A DNA stretch of 64,000 bases, taken from NCBI GenBank assembly GCA_014338405.1, contig JTDE01000141.1:85094-149093 (forward strand), read 5' to 3'. Of the stretch, positions 10,703 to 23,300 are shown piece after piece. The position numbers and the translations under genes were made by a program. The notes under the pieces are model-generated. The model was not told where the DNA came from. It saw only the letters and a program-made list of their open reading frames with translations, and ran no database searches. Positions within the stretch are counted from its first letter, which is position 1; each line of letters starts with the position of its first letter. Source of the stretch: Paragonimus skrjabini miyazakii. Taxonomy: Eukaryota; Platyhelminthes; Trematoda; Plagiorchiida; Troglotrematidae.

Positions 10703-13700
10703 CTGGTAAATGATTTGAAATATAAGTAGACTTTTAGTTTGGAACCATGAGGGAAATAAACAATGAGATAGCCACAGAAAACGTGTTATCGAGTCTTTTT
10801 CCATCTAGCATACTGATAACTTTGACATTACTGCGAGTCAAAATACTTACGTTGCATTTATTTACGAAAAACAACAATTTCCGACGATTCAAAGAATTGG
10901 TTGGTACAGTGATATGAAAGAGGCATTCTTGGAGTAAGTGGTGAAAGGCGAATAACATGACCGTCTTTTTATATTTGATTGCCTGCTAACCCCTGCACAA
11001 ATACATAACCATACGATCTTACAGTAAACAAAGTATTCCCGTTTTCATTTAAGTTGCTATAAATCAAAAGTGTTTACTGATAATAACGATGGACGGGAGT
11101 AAATTGGCTATTCCTTAGTTGATGACCATTGTTTCGTTTCATCAACAACTCTGCGAGAATAATAATATGTTTGCAGTCAAAGAAACATTTATATCTATTC
11201 ACTTCAAACATATCGGTAAAAGGAAACATGAATCAGATAGGTAAGTGTTGACAAATGCTTACTTGTAAATATTCCATTCAAACCACAGGCTATCTTTTGG
11301 TTTTGTTGAGGAAAAAAGCGTTTTAACCTCCTAACGTGATAAAATTTGTTGCAACCGGATTAAGTAGGTTTTACTTCTGGCACTTGTATAACGTGTGCCA
11401 TGGGGGAGCAGTAACGTACTACAATATGTTTATTTTCTGAACACAAGCTTTATAAAAATGTGTTGGAACCAAATTGTAAAGTTAGCAAACGTTTATGGGG
11501 GGTTTTCCAGTAACAATAGATGTGCATACCATAGAAGAAACCTTCGCTTCTAATGTATTCAGTATAGAATCGCCAGTACGAATGGATGATTGAGGAAGAA
11601 AGTTACAGTGCGACTGTTTTTGAAACATTAAATCATTTGATTATCATCGGATATAACTTGATATCGTCATTAAAAAATGTAGTTTTATGATTGGTTTGTG
11701 TTTGCAAATTTGCCAGGATGAAGTTTGTGTACTATACGTTTCAAATGGCAACTAAGTTATACCAATTGTCTCCGAAATTGTTGGCAAATGTCAGTTGTCA
11801 AGATACTTTTTCAGCAACAAGTGATGATGGTTTTAGTTGTAAATTCATAAAATGGTCGCGGCTAAGTAATGTATTCAAACTGTTAAGAGTAGATTTCACT
11901 ATCGTCTTTTGAAATGTCATACACTTAAAATTCTTTCTGACTGTTTATTAACTCATAATATCTACTTCCACATCAGTAGTAGTTATTTGTTTGATGATCA
12001 TATTTGTATTTGCTTCATCAATCGACGTCTTAGAGACACAAGATGAAGATTGAAATATTTTGTCGAACAGACTGTTGTGTACAACTTTGCTGATAACTTG
12101 GTAACCTACTTACAATTCGTTAAACAGCATAGGTTTGGCACCCGGATACCATCAGTGCTCCATGTGATGTCTAGTCTCTCTAACCTCATACGTTGCGTCC
12201 CAGTCAAGGATGGTAGACATTTGTTTGAATACAGATTTTATCATAGGCCTCCTGTTTCAACGGAAAGAAAAATAAAATATAATACTAAGCCACCCTAGAT
12301 TACCTACTGAGATGACGCTTTCTAAATCTCTTGTAACAGTCATCCTCAATGCCGCTTTACGGTATCTGTCTCCCAAGAGAGACAGCGACTGACTTCACAG
12401 TATCAAATGTGGCCAGAAAATCTGCCACTGCTACAAGGCAGCACTGCACTGGTTGTTGGTCGTGTAAATACTAGCCTGCCAATTTCACAACTTCTTTGCT
12501 TTGGCACATCTAATCCCTCTCTAATCACCACTGAGCACACATGCCTTTACCCCCATATCTCACTTGCGGTGTTCCTCTGTCACTGGTTCCTACATTTGTT
12601 TGTTTATGATCGCTTTATTCGTATTGCATTTGAGTAACGGTTCTAGAAGGGAAATTAACTATCGTAACATAAGAGATGAAAAAAACTGGCATGGTCTTTA
12701 GGATTCGGACTGGGCAACCCAGAAATCACAAGATTCCGTGGCTGGGGGAAAGACATGTATTCGCTTTCCTCAGGCGATTCCTGTTCAATGTTTGAAGTTT
12801 TCGTTGGATGCCAAGAGTTAATCCATTGATGTGCAAGTGAAAAGATTCTGAACAGTATTTCTAACTACGCTCTAGTGGAAAAATGTGGTTCATACACTAG
12901 CTAAAACGGCATCATCTTTGCCGTATTATTCAGCGCGGAGTCCTTTTTGTTTACTCTGACTGACCGATTGCTCACAGTTTTTCAGTGATGAACTGACAAT
13001 GATGATGACTGATGAAATGACTGCCTGGTCTGGCCAACAGCAATAAAAGAAACGTGCCGGGACTAGCAAGAAAAGTTCTTAGGTGATTGTAAAGGGTACA
13101 ATGAACAGTATGGCTATTCTTCTCCCATCATATGCAGCTGGGCATATAATTTTTGGAAGAGGTTCACAGAAATATCATCCACGAACAATGTCGGAAACAG
13201 GGATTAGAACAACACGGCCAGTGTAGAACACTGAGTCTGTTCCTAGGGTTTCCATTAGATTGGACAGTTTGAGCATGTAATGTTGTCTGTTGGTTTAGTT
13301 GTTTCGGGTTTGCAACAGGACTCTATGTTAAAATGGTTGGCGTTTACTGTAACCCGCTTGAAGTCTCATGGACAGAGATCTTTCACCTGGGATAAATAGG
13401 TAGATCCTTTAGTATTGTTCACAGTTGCAACATTACCTTCTGTTTTTTAGATGTGATAGTACATTAGATGCACGTATGCAACCTGATGATATTTGATACC
13501 CAGCATTGGAAGACAAACATGTTTAGGTTGCCAGCGTACAAGAATGCTACTAGGGCAATATGGTTTACACATCGCCATTTTACTGATGTGTACAAATAAT
13601 TAGAATCTGTTACGTTGCCGATCCACCCGGAGGGAGAAAAACAATTCGATTCTCTCCTGGCAGAATGGGTATGGGTGTATTTCAACACGTCTTCCGATAG

Positions 13701-15319
13701 ACTGTTTTCTTGAGCATAGTTTTTAACTGCTTGAGGCCTATTTCGGCATGTAATTTTTTCAACGGTTAGGACTTGTTCTCAGGATTTAAGGCCAACTCAT
13801 TGCCGTCGGATGTTTTGTATGTTTCAACATATTAACTGTCAGTCAAAATACACCCACATCGTTTTATTCAGTAAGTATTGTCACGTCATCAAACGGTTTG
13901 TTTGGCGCTGTTACATTTCGTTCCGATTGCTGCAAGCTTTATATCCCAGAAAGATTATGTTTACATCCTCACATCCGTGTATGGTTTTAGGGATGCGACA
14001 GTCTTTAAAACTTTCAATCGTTGACGTTTTTTCCTTGTTAACCATAACCAAAGAGATGTTTCTTGATGTAGCAACGATGAAATTCAACTACATGTAGGGT
14101 GTGGTTTGTGTGCTCATTGTGTAGTTGTAACCGTGATAAGTTGAACGCGCCAATGTTGATGCACTGTTGCCTTGTGAATATTAGTCCTTTACGTTGTAGA
14201 ATAGGCGCCTTAGCAACTAAGGAACAGTGATACAATCAGTTCTCTGATAATCACGTGCTGCTACCCGGTTTAACCTACACGTTTTCAACGGTGAGTTGCA
14301 CCGTGTAATAATGACGAGGTCCAGGGCACGTTTACAAAACAGTAACATATTTCAAAATGGAATCCATTCAAAAATCCCACTGTGCCGTGGGCGGGGTTAA
14401 AACTGATTGACATCCTACGTCATCTTTATACCAAACCAATGAAACTACTGGGACCACAAATCGTGATAAGGTCCCACCAGAGCGTTGAAGTAACCCAGTA
14501 TGAATTCGCGCTCTTTGCTTGGTTTTCTTTTGTCCATATTGTCCATGATCATTCCGTGGATAGAGGAAAGATGAGTAGTAGTCCGGACAGCGAGAGTGTT
14601 TACTGAACTTGAAGTTCTGCACCTCCTATTGGCAATTCTTCTGGAGACAGCTTATAAGGTGCCTGTTCACTACAGGCTACCTGCTCAACTAATGGTATAA
14701 AGCAAGGTAGACTGTTTCAATGAGCAAAATGGAATGCGAACCAAACAAATGGACTTGTCTGATCTGCATGTAAACTTCTGTTATGCAACCTGAAGTGTTT
14801 GAACGTTGTCAAAATAGCCTTTGTGGTCATCAACATCACCGAAATCTACATCTTTTTGACTGGTTACCTTAGGGAGCGAAACCATGTCAACCGCTGCAAA
14901 AACTACGAGAACCCAACACATGCTGCATGCATTCAGTTGTACAGGATTTTTGAATGACTGTGTAACATCGAAATTGTGACATAGGAGTTCGGTAACAGTT
15001 TACCGTCAATTGAAACAAGAAAGAATACTTGTAGTATAGTGCAAGTGTACAAGTTTTCTCAACTAGTACGTTCTCTTTATATTGTTTGAAATATGCAAGC
15101 ACTGAACATTGGATATCTTTGTATTTCTCCTGGAAAATGTTACCACCTAAAACGCTTTGTTCTTCTTTTCAGAAAATGTGCAAAATTACAGGCGTACGAC
15201 AGCTGTGGAAAAAATTAAGAGTCTGCATCGATAACAATTTCTGTTTAAACAATATAATCTGACTGAATTCCAACGGAAAAGACGACTGATCTATTTTTGA
15301 AACGTAGTGAGCAACTTAC
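10703..15319. other. Copine intron
   Basis: About 4.6 kb between two phase-matched C2B exons. No repeat family or second gene recognised. Confidence 0.65.
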
Positions 15320-15458
15320 CAGTCAATATTTCCTCCACACAGCCGATCCAAACAAACAGGAATTGGACGAAAATCTGGGAAAAGCGTGTTTTTGATCACC
15401 TCGCTCCGGTAAGTTTTTTGAAGTCTGTGTTTCATAACGATAAAATACGCGTCATTCG
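15320..15458 (-). CDS. Copine exon: C2B core
   Basis: This is the clearest copine exon. It reads NDAYFIVMKHRLQKTYRSEV, then IKNTLFPDFRPIPV and LDRLCGGNID, matching the C2B hallmark SDPY......RTEVIKN.LNP.W.PF...L..LC.GD.D. It ends in ACTG at a GTAAGT donor, leaving two bases (TG). The acceptor is odd. The pyrimidine tract ends in CCCATTG, so the intron would end in TG, not AG. Taking the junction there gives perfect phase with the preceding exon (G+CG) and a sensible peptide. The only upstream AG in reach would add a hydrophobic stretch foreign to copines. A sequencing error or a true non-canonical site are both possible. Confidence 0.75.
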
Positions 15459-15627
15459 CAATGGGACAAATCAATAGGAAACATAGTATTACCGCAATAC
15501 TCTGAAGTAGTGCGGTGTATTGAACACTTGAGCACTGAGTTGTAGTATCCGTCCCCGCCATCCGACAACATTCGACCTACAATGGCCATACAATTCCTAA
15601 AGTCTCTTGCCGCATAATCATGCTTAC

Positions 15628-15674
15628 CATTCGACTGAACGTTACTCACGTTCTTGAAGAAATTTACTGACATG
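15628..15674 (-). CDS. Copine exon: start of C2B
   Basis: This 47-base exon follows CTACAATTAG and ends at a GTAAGC donor. It starts with one base that completes the AC left by the 19.8-kb exon, reads MSVNFFKNVSNVQSN, and leaves one G. The peptide fits the first strand and calcium loop 1 of a second C2 domain, where copines have F.A..LDKKD..G.SD. The usual acidic loop residues are replaced by Asn here, which may weaken calcium binding. The sequence is short and similarity modest, so support comes mainly from phase and from the next exon, which continues with NDAYF. Confidence 0.5.
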
Positions 15675-18600
15675 CTAATTGTAGTTATAAGCATTCAGCA
15701 TAAAACCACTTATATCCGACGGGCATCCATGCAGTTGTAACTCAGCAGTATTGCAGTACACCAATATCAGATTTATCAGAGCCGATTAGATGTCTCGCTT
15801 TGCCTTCCTTGGCAAACCACTGCGTTGATTTACATCTGGAACCAGTACATTATTTTTCAACTTCAGCTTTTCATTTTGTGAGGTTAACCCTTGTACCAAA
15901 CCCTAGACAATGCAGGGTCACCAGAACATGATCAACATGGTCGTTGATCCCTTTTGTTTTCAGTTGTGGACAAGCCGCTTATAGTGACGAATTGTTACGG
16001 TTTTCACTCTAAAGTGACAAATCGGACAGCATTTTTATGGAAGTGTGTGCCGTAGGTACGATAGTACTGGTAATTGGTTTCCATTCCATCAACAATCCCG
16101 TATTTAACGTTAAGGCATTAGTTTACCGTAAACGTACACATACACCAAGAACTTTGTCCTTTTCCTAAATTACGACTGTTTTATGCATAGGTGTGTTTAC
16201 AAAAGCATGAGGAAAACTAGATGTCTCAATAGAACTGTGCGTAGAAATAAAGGAAACGTGTTCAGCCTACAGCCTACTTGACAGAACAAATAACGGCAGT
16301 CATAAGTATTCGGCAAATTAGTCCACTTGTTCTCACTAAGCGTCTCCGAAATAAAAATGTTACACATGCGCTCACGTTGAAACAAGCCAGTTTCAAGAGC
16401 CGAAACGTGCGTCTAACTGAGACAGCTAAAAACGAAAAGTCAGTTTTATTTGACTACTCAACTATAGTTGTGTAACCAGTATGCCCCACAAAGCCAACTA
16501 ATCGTTAATTCACTTTTTAAAAATGACGTCAAATAGAATTGCTCTTGAGAAGTGTCCCAACATTTTGTTTCAAGGCAAACTGAAAGGTGTTTTTCAGTGA
16601 GTTAGATTATTAAGGCAGTCAATACAATCCTCGGCAGGCACTGCTTGCTTCGTTTGTTTGTTTCGGAATCAGCGGGCTGCAACGTTAATGTGGGTGCCGA
16701 TTTTTCATTGAGCTATAGGTGATCCTTAATCTTATCTGCTGTCTAGCACAACGTTATTCATTTTTATGACAACAGAGAAATACCGCTTTGAAAATTTGTT
16801 CATTCGCCCAACCACTTACGTGAACCTGCAAACATTCGACTGCGTAAAACTTCCATCATCCAGATGCACGTCAGAAAATAAGGGAAAATGATCCGTGAAT
16901 GTTTTATTGTGATTTTATTATAACGATTAACGCAGAGCTAATAAGATAGCGTTATCTACCCCACTGAACATTTCTAAGAATATTTCTGTTTACCCTAGGC
17001 CATTGAAAGTTAACCCATTGGTTGTTGCTGACCTAATGTCAGCCAATCAATGTTCTGGGTAAAACCTTCCAGGCGAAATTGGCTCTGTCAAGTAAAAGCA
17101 GCGAAATGATATTATTCAAAAAATCATCTTAATTAATACAATGCATGTTAGACCTAATATACCATTCACAGTTGTAGATGGCATTCACCAACAAGCTGAT
17201 ATTTGAAAAATGAGGGTAAGAAATAATTATGCCTAAAGCTTTTTTAGTTTGACGTACTTTCCACGTTCATTTCGGCGGTAAATTATCACATACGGATCGG
17301 ACTTTCCGAAAAAATCTTTTTTGTCCAAGTTGAATCCTTGCATTTTTAAATAAATATTTTCCTAAAATAATCAATAAAATTTTTATTGTGAGTACATAAT
17401 ATTCGTTTATAGGTCAAAGTATACAGAATTGACAGAATTTGTTTTATGGTAGTGATTTTTGTGATGTATATTTACGATGAACAACAGTCAGAATTCTGCC
17501 AACGTAAAATTTTCAGGATTACAGACTGTATTGCGTACCGACGTATTTTCAACAGAAATTTAATTTATTTCTCTTAGAAAGAAAACGTTTCCAAAAAATG
17601 TTGGCAAAACCAAAAACGTTTTTAGTAAATTTGCGAAATTCCATATTTCCTCATGATGCAAAATGGATTTCAAAAAGTGTCAAATGAGTCACTCATGTTT
17701 TTCTTACGCAAAGTTGATGTATATTTCCGCAGTGGTATTACAGTAGGTATTTCGCATGACATATACTCGTACAATGACTTTCAATCACACCTCCTAATGC
17801 GTAATTGTAGTTCTCTGATATCATTATCATCCTGTACCGTCTTTTGCTAACATTTAATGAAACTCCTGCACAAATCACGTAAGTGCTACTGGTTACTCAA
17901 GAGTCTCAGTGAACTTAAAATCACTAAGGAAATATCTCGCACACGGAAAAATAATTTTCAGTTTTAACAGATGTTACCAATCAGCTTTAACTGACGACTA
18001 TTTGAATGGGCACTTATTTATTCATTAATCTTTCAATGAACGGATTAGGTAGAATTTTTTGATTGACCGCGTTTCATCAATGTAGTATGATTTACATTGC
18101 TATGCGTATTTACAGTTAAAAATATAATACATTTATAACATACATATCGAAAGTCATCTCAAAAATGCCGCTGGCTGATGGCTAACTGACCACGTTGTAA
18201 TATATGAATGAGTATAAAGCTGTACAGTTTGCCAGTTTCAATTTTATTTTGACGGACAATGATATTTTAAATGACATGGCAGCGGTACCATGATATTTTG
18301 CTGTTGAGCTTACTTTTGAAAACGGATCTTCTCTAATGCAAACTGTAAAGTGAAGTAAAAAGGCAATGTTTTAGTATTTTTCATAATACATATGTGTACA
18401 ATATAAATCCAACTTTTATTTAAGTCGCACTTCAATAACACTTATTTAATCGATGAAAGTTATGCACACGCATTTAATAACTCACACATACCGTACGGCT
18501 GTTTCACATGATTTATGCTGAAACTTCTTCAATAAAAGCATGATGTGAAACAAATTGTCCGAAATTCCCCTATTTCATTTATCAGCGTCACGTACGCTTG

Positions 18601-19636
18601 AGTTGTAAGTGAGGGAACTTAAAATGTTTGCTGACTTCACATGGTAAAATTTGAACATTTTGGACCAATGCCTACGATTGGCAGCAAACGTACGTGAACA
18701 ACTTAGATGCATGCTACCGATTTGCTCAAATAAAAACCTCTGGAGATAATTAAAGATCTACCAATGTAAGACAGCGTCCTTACCAATGACAATAGGTTGA
18801 ATAGTAGCATCCTCTCTCCCGGTTGTATTTTGTTTCTCGTCCTCACAGCTAAAATGCAAAGCAACTTTCGTGTCATTTAAATTTGTTGAAACTTAATAAC
18901 AGCAATTTTAAACATTCCTATATGATTTTTCAGTCAAATGCTGATCTGCCAGTTAAAGTTATTATCAAACAACTAAATTTTACAAAACTAAACGTCCATC
19001 CGCACTAACTGAAAAGTACGGCAAAAATGATGCTTTTCTACAGAAGGCACAAAATGAACGTCGCTGAATACATGACTGTAAACATTTGCTTAACAATACT
19101 TGGATAAATGCTGTGATCTATCAATCATTTACTGCCTCAACATTTTTCTCGCAATGCAAAACGTTAGCGGCTTACATTATGGTTGGATATAATCTCCACG
19201 ATGTAGAGCAAACAGTAATTATCCTAACGGGTTTGATTATCTAGAATCGTTACAGATTTCAAATTTTTCGACGTAACAGAAACCTTAAAATTTTCTGGAT
19301 AAAATACAATATTTCGAGATTATACAAAGTTTTGAAATCGAAATCAAATGTCAATTGACCAAGAATTCATAAACCGTACGATCACTTGATAAGTCACTGT
19401 TAGAATAAATGGCATGATACTTGATTCTGGTTGGTATACAACTTCATCCGATTTCCGAATATTTTTCATTGCAAACAGCATTACACGTCGGTGTGGTAGT
19501 GTCTCTTATAAAATGTTCTGTTTACGTTTAATATTTATTTTGAATTATTTTTCTAGGTTAAGTTAATATGAGGTTTTATAAACTACAATCTCAACGAAGT
19601 TTTGATTATAGTCTCTCTTGCTGACCTACAGTAAAT
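15675..19636. other. Copine intron or introns
   Basis: May hide one exon for the C2A-C2B linker. A GTAAGT donor at about 16818 (minus) after a short open stretch is one candidate but lacks a clear acceptor. Confidence 0.5.
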
Positions 19637-19712
19637 TAAGCCAGCTGAATAGTCACGCTTCGTGACGAAACGTTTGGTAGTGACCAAGTTTATATGCTTG
19701 GTGATTGGCAAT
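19637..19712 (+). ncRNA. Degenerate hammerhead-like motif
   Basis: CTGAATA (19645-19651) is followed by a perfect stem II hairpin (GTCACG, loop, CGTGAC) and then GAAA (19667-19670). A long stem III-like arm (TTGGT...ACCAA, then GTTT) and a possible AAGC/GCTT stem I complete the layout. The second core G of CUGANGA is T here, which should abolish cleavage. It differs from the SINE ribozyme and so belongs to another family. It lies on the strand opposite the copine, in the intron just past the 19.8-kb exon. Confidence 0.4.
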
Positions 19713-19774
19713 TGCTGATACTTACGGAAAGTAGTTATGTGATGCAGTACATCAATATTTACAAACTGACTTAC

Positions 19775-19854
19775 GTTAGGATTAACTGCAGTTCGCCACC
19801 ACTGTGAATCACTCTTCCAACGGTGCACTGCACAAAACCAAGCAACTTTGAATC
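19775..19854 (-). CDS. Copine exon: C2A C-terminal strands
   Basis: The exon starts after CTTTTATAG and ends at an exact GTAAGT donor. It reads DSKLLGFVQCTVGRV followed by IHSGGELQLIL, in phase 0 from the microexon, and leaves AC for the next exon. DSKLLGFVQCTVG aligns with the copine signature D.FLGE..CTLG..V that closes C2A. Upstream and downstream phases both agree with the neighbouring copine exons. The linker usually seen between C2A and C2B (G.I.I.AEE) is not accounted for, so a further exon may lie between this one and 15674, or the linker is unusually short. Confidence 0.65.
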
Positions 19855-22014
19855 CTATAAAAGCATTTTAAGTTTAGAACAGTGTTTCGTTATGCTGTCA
19901 GGTAAGACAGTCTGGCATGAGTGGAATAACCATACAGTTTTATATTTTGGAAAGAGTAATAATGACAAATACATTTGGGTGGAAGCAGAATAATATAAAT
20001 GAAGAAACAAAATTAAAACATATCGCGCGGTCGTAAAATACCCATTATGGCATTCCATTCGTTCGGCTGTTTTGTTTCTGGTTTCATAACAGAAGCTCGC
20101 ACCCACTTCAAAGTTTTTATAACTTTAAATGTGGTGGTCGCACGCTATCCAATTTTGAGTGTATTACACCTGAGTAATATGCCACAATGCTCATATTAGT
20201 AAATCATATCCAACTAACATTTGCTGTTACAAGTTGGTATTCATTACGTCGTCAAAAATATGTTGTATTCATTAGAGCTCTGATCAGATAATGCACGTTC
20301 TAATCAGTACTTCTTGTTTAGCTCGTGAGTATGCAAGCAGTAATTGTTGCTAATGACAAAATGTAATAGATTCCTTCTGCAATACAATAACATTTTCCAG
20401 TAAGTGTGATGGAAGAATGTGCAAAACTACTGATTACATTTATTGCTAGGTCTATTTTTGTATGTGTCCAAACATATTCAAACATCCAGCTGAAGTACGT
20501 TGACTATATGATGAAGTACTTAATCCTCATAATGACTGGTATATGGAATTAGGTTTACATCCTTGTTAGTAAGTTTTGTTACTTCGGGTAACTAGTCGGT
20601 AACAAATGAGCTCATTTTTGAGTCCTGGACGTAGTTAGCTCTTGTTGACGGAACGTACACTACGGTGGGTTACGTAGGTAAAACCTACGTCGGCAGGAGA
20701 TACGCGTACGGTTTTGAAAGTCTGCGCTTAAACTGATGATAGTACATTTTGCTAGAATCAAATTGTATACATGCAAAGGCGGAACACGTTTGCAGACGCA
20801 GTCCAAATTAAGTTGTCAAATAACGCAGACCTTTCTACTTTACACAGGATGCAGCTACTAACAGCGATCCAGAAGACGGTTTAAGCTGAGCTTCCTTTCC
20901 TACACAGCAACCAATTTCCTGAAAGGTGCTTAATCATGAGCTTACATTTTCACGATCTAAAGCACCGAGACAACATTTATTTAATTGACTGTCACCCTGT
21001 TGTTTATACAACTACTCGTGAAGCTTTAGTGTGGGTCACGCGGGGAGGAAAAACCAATAATTCGATACTCGACCTTTTGAACAAAAACCAGTAGGACATT
21101 CAAGTCTTTGTACTGAGAGTAACGAGCAATACCCGACTTTAACGGAAATATAGGTTTCAATCCAGATATATGATCGAGGTTCGTAGGGTGTTAACCGCAT
21201 TTTTTCTAGAGGTCGGAAGCGTACATTTCGATTTACTGAAGCTTTGATTGTTAGACACAAAATTGTACCTATAACTTTGATCCAGATTTGTTACACCACT
21301 GTGACTGCCCTGATGCTCAGCAGCCTCGTTTCTTACCACTCTCGATATTTTTATTTCTCTCACAATTTCTTACTTACTCGTTTATTCAATTTCCATAGCC
21401 ACCATATATTTACTGTCGACCTTTACTAGGGTACTTGCATTGATCTCTAGAATTAATGATAAGCTACTGTATGGTTGGAAGATAATGAGTGCTTCACTAA
21501 TTAAAACCACAAGATACGTTTTCCTTAATATCCCACTTGAGCTCACTCAGCTAATTATGTTTGTAACGTCTTCGGCTAAGTTGTCATTCATAATCATGCA
21601 AAAGAGTTTAAATCGAGTCTCAGATTTATCTTCAGTCTACTTGTCTTATGGAGTGGAGCATCGTTGCAAACATTTCTAACCATCCAAGAAGACGTGTTTC
21701 AACAAATACCCAGATAAAAATCCACTGTTTCGTTCGCGCATTTCGATTAAATTGCTTGCTTTTTGTTTACAAAATGTTCAGATTTTACGAACGTTTTTTT
21801 ATAACCGTAATTCATGCCAAAGACAATAAAGAAATTAAATAGTCCACCGGTAGATTAAAACAATACACCTTAACAGATCACTTAATCTAGACTGGATGCT
21901 ATAAACTGTGGGGAACGCGTGTGGAATCTGTTGTCGTTGAGCGACGGTACATCAAAGTATACTCGTTAGACTAGCTTAAACATTACCTCATGAAATATGC
22001 ATTGTAACACTTAC
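19855..22014. other. Copine intron
   Basis: No open frames resembling known proteins. A short palindromic stretch (GTAGGTAAAACCTAC) lies near 20671. Confidence 0.6.
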
Positions 22015-22042
22015 TTCCCTGTCTTCGCGATCACACTGGAAG
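22015..22042 (-). CDS. Copine microexon (28 bp): C2A calcium loop 3
   Basis: A 28-base exon lies between a good acceptor (pyrimidine-rich, ending GCACAG) and a consensus donor (GTAAGT). Joined to the AT left by the preceding exon it reads I-FQCDREDRE and ends in phase 0, exactly as the next exon requires. In the C2 fold this is the strand and loop that follow the FEE.Q segment, where copines have YD.D.ED. The acidic residues fit calcium loop 3 of C2A. So short an exon would be missed by most gene finders. The call depends on phase, splice sites and the continuity of the C2A sequence on both sides. Confidence 0.6.
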
Positions 22043-23196
22043 CTGTGCAAGTAACAGATAAGACAAGAGCAATATACTATTTGGGTGTGGTATCAAAATA
22101 ATTACGTTTGACTGAAAGGAGTGCTGATATTGCAGATGTGAAACAATAAAACAGGAGTAGTGTAAGTTGTATGAAGTGTACTGCTTTTTCTGGTTGGTAG
22201 AGCTCAGTAAGACGCTTTATCTGACCACATCATGATAACAAGAATTACAATTAAAACGTGGCGTAAATAATTTAAGACAGTCATTTTGATAACAACCCTA
22301 GTAGCCTTGAGTTTCAAGGAAGTAACTTTGCCACTAAAATGAGTGCTTCACCGAAGTGCTGAGCTCCTAGGAATTCTGATTTGGTTCATTGATGTAAATT
22401 TTGCCTACTTTGTCAGTAATAATCGGACAGTTCGACTGGTATCTAGTCAACCATGCGCTCAACTGTTTATGAGAGAACTAAAACACTGGGTTTAATGTAA
22501 CTAACTCCTGTTGTGTTCCTCTCTTGCACTGATGACACATAGCTGCACATTGTGTATAAGTGTGTCTTTTATTTCAGTTTACTCAAACACGTTACAGCTC
22601 AGCGAGCCTGTCATTTTAGCTGATGGGGAAGGATACTTTCTTAAATAATTTCAACTTTTAGTTAACTAAAGGAGGGTGCTCAACACCTCCTTGTAATTCG
22701 TTTTTTTTCTTATCTGCTAAATGCGTTACTCAACTGGTAAACAACAAACAAACTGCACAAGTCCAAACGTGATCGGTTTATATATTCCGCATCTAAATAC
22801 ATTGTATAGATAATTAAGCATAGACATTATTTTACTAGGTGAAAATGTGGCTTAATTCTTCAAGGAAAAATGCTGACAAACTGTATTCATACAACTATTA
22901 TAGGCTTTGGGCAGGGTGCAGTTTTATGCTTTCTACAAGATAAATATAGTTTATTGTTAGCTTGCTCTGTAAATAATTTTTTTCTGAGTAAATGTTGGGA
23001 GAAAATTTCATTTTGCAACAAAACTTATTCACAAATGTTACTAATCACCTATGCGTATGCTTTGATGGTTAATATTCCGCTGCGCAGAAGCCAGTGACCC
23101 TTCTATAAGTGTGAATTTTCTGCTGAGTTTAAAATGACATAGTCACATGAAATTTCCTACTGCTAAGTGATGTTATCACAACGTAATAAAACGTAC

Positions 23197-23300
23197 ATTT
23201 CTGCTGTGATAATTTGTTTTTCTTCGAAAAAATACTCCAAAGTCAGACGCGTTGTGAACACGGGCGCACTATTCTGATACTGAATTTCCGTTTCCGTGAC
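23197..23300 (-). CDS. Copine exon: C2A domain, central strands
   Basis: This exon encodes part of the first C2 domain of a copine, a calcium-dependent phospholipid-binding protein. Read on the minus strand it gives VTETEIQYQNSAPVF and then TTRLTLEYFFEEKQ. These match the copine C2A pattern (GRTE..N..NPVF...F..DY.FEE.Q). It follows a polypyrimidine tract ending in AAACAG and stops at a GTACGT donor. Its 104 bases start in phase 0 and leave two bases (AT) for the next exon. The 28-base exon downstream supplies the missing base and restores the frame, which supports both calls. The preceding exon, which should hold the first calcium loop of C2A, was not found. Identity rests on motif recognition, not a database search. 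Confidence 0.7.

Noticed and set aside
10508..10729. 73-codon plus-strand open frame
   Set aside because: It overlaps the minus-strand copine exon at 10702-10655, which has matching phases and splice sites.
16780..16860. Open stretch ending at GTAAGT (about 16818, minus) as the missing copine linker exon
   Set aside because: The phase could work, but there is no convincing acceptor and the peptide does not resemble the copine linker.
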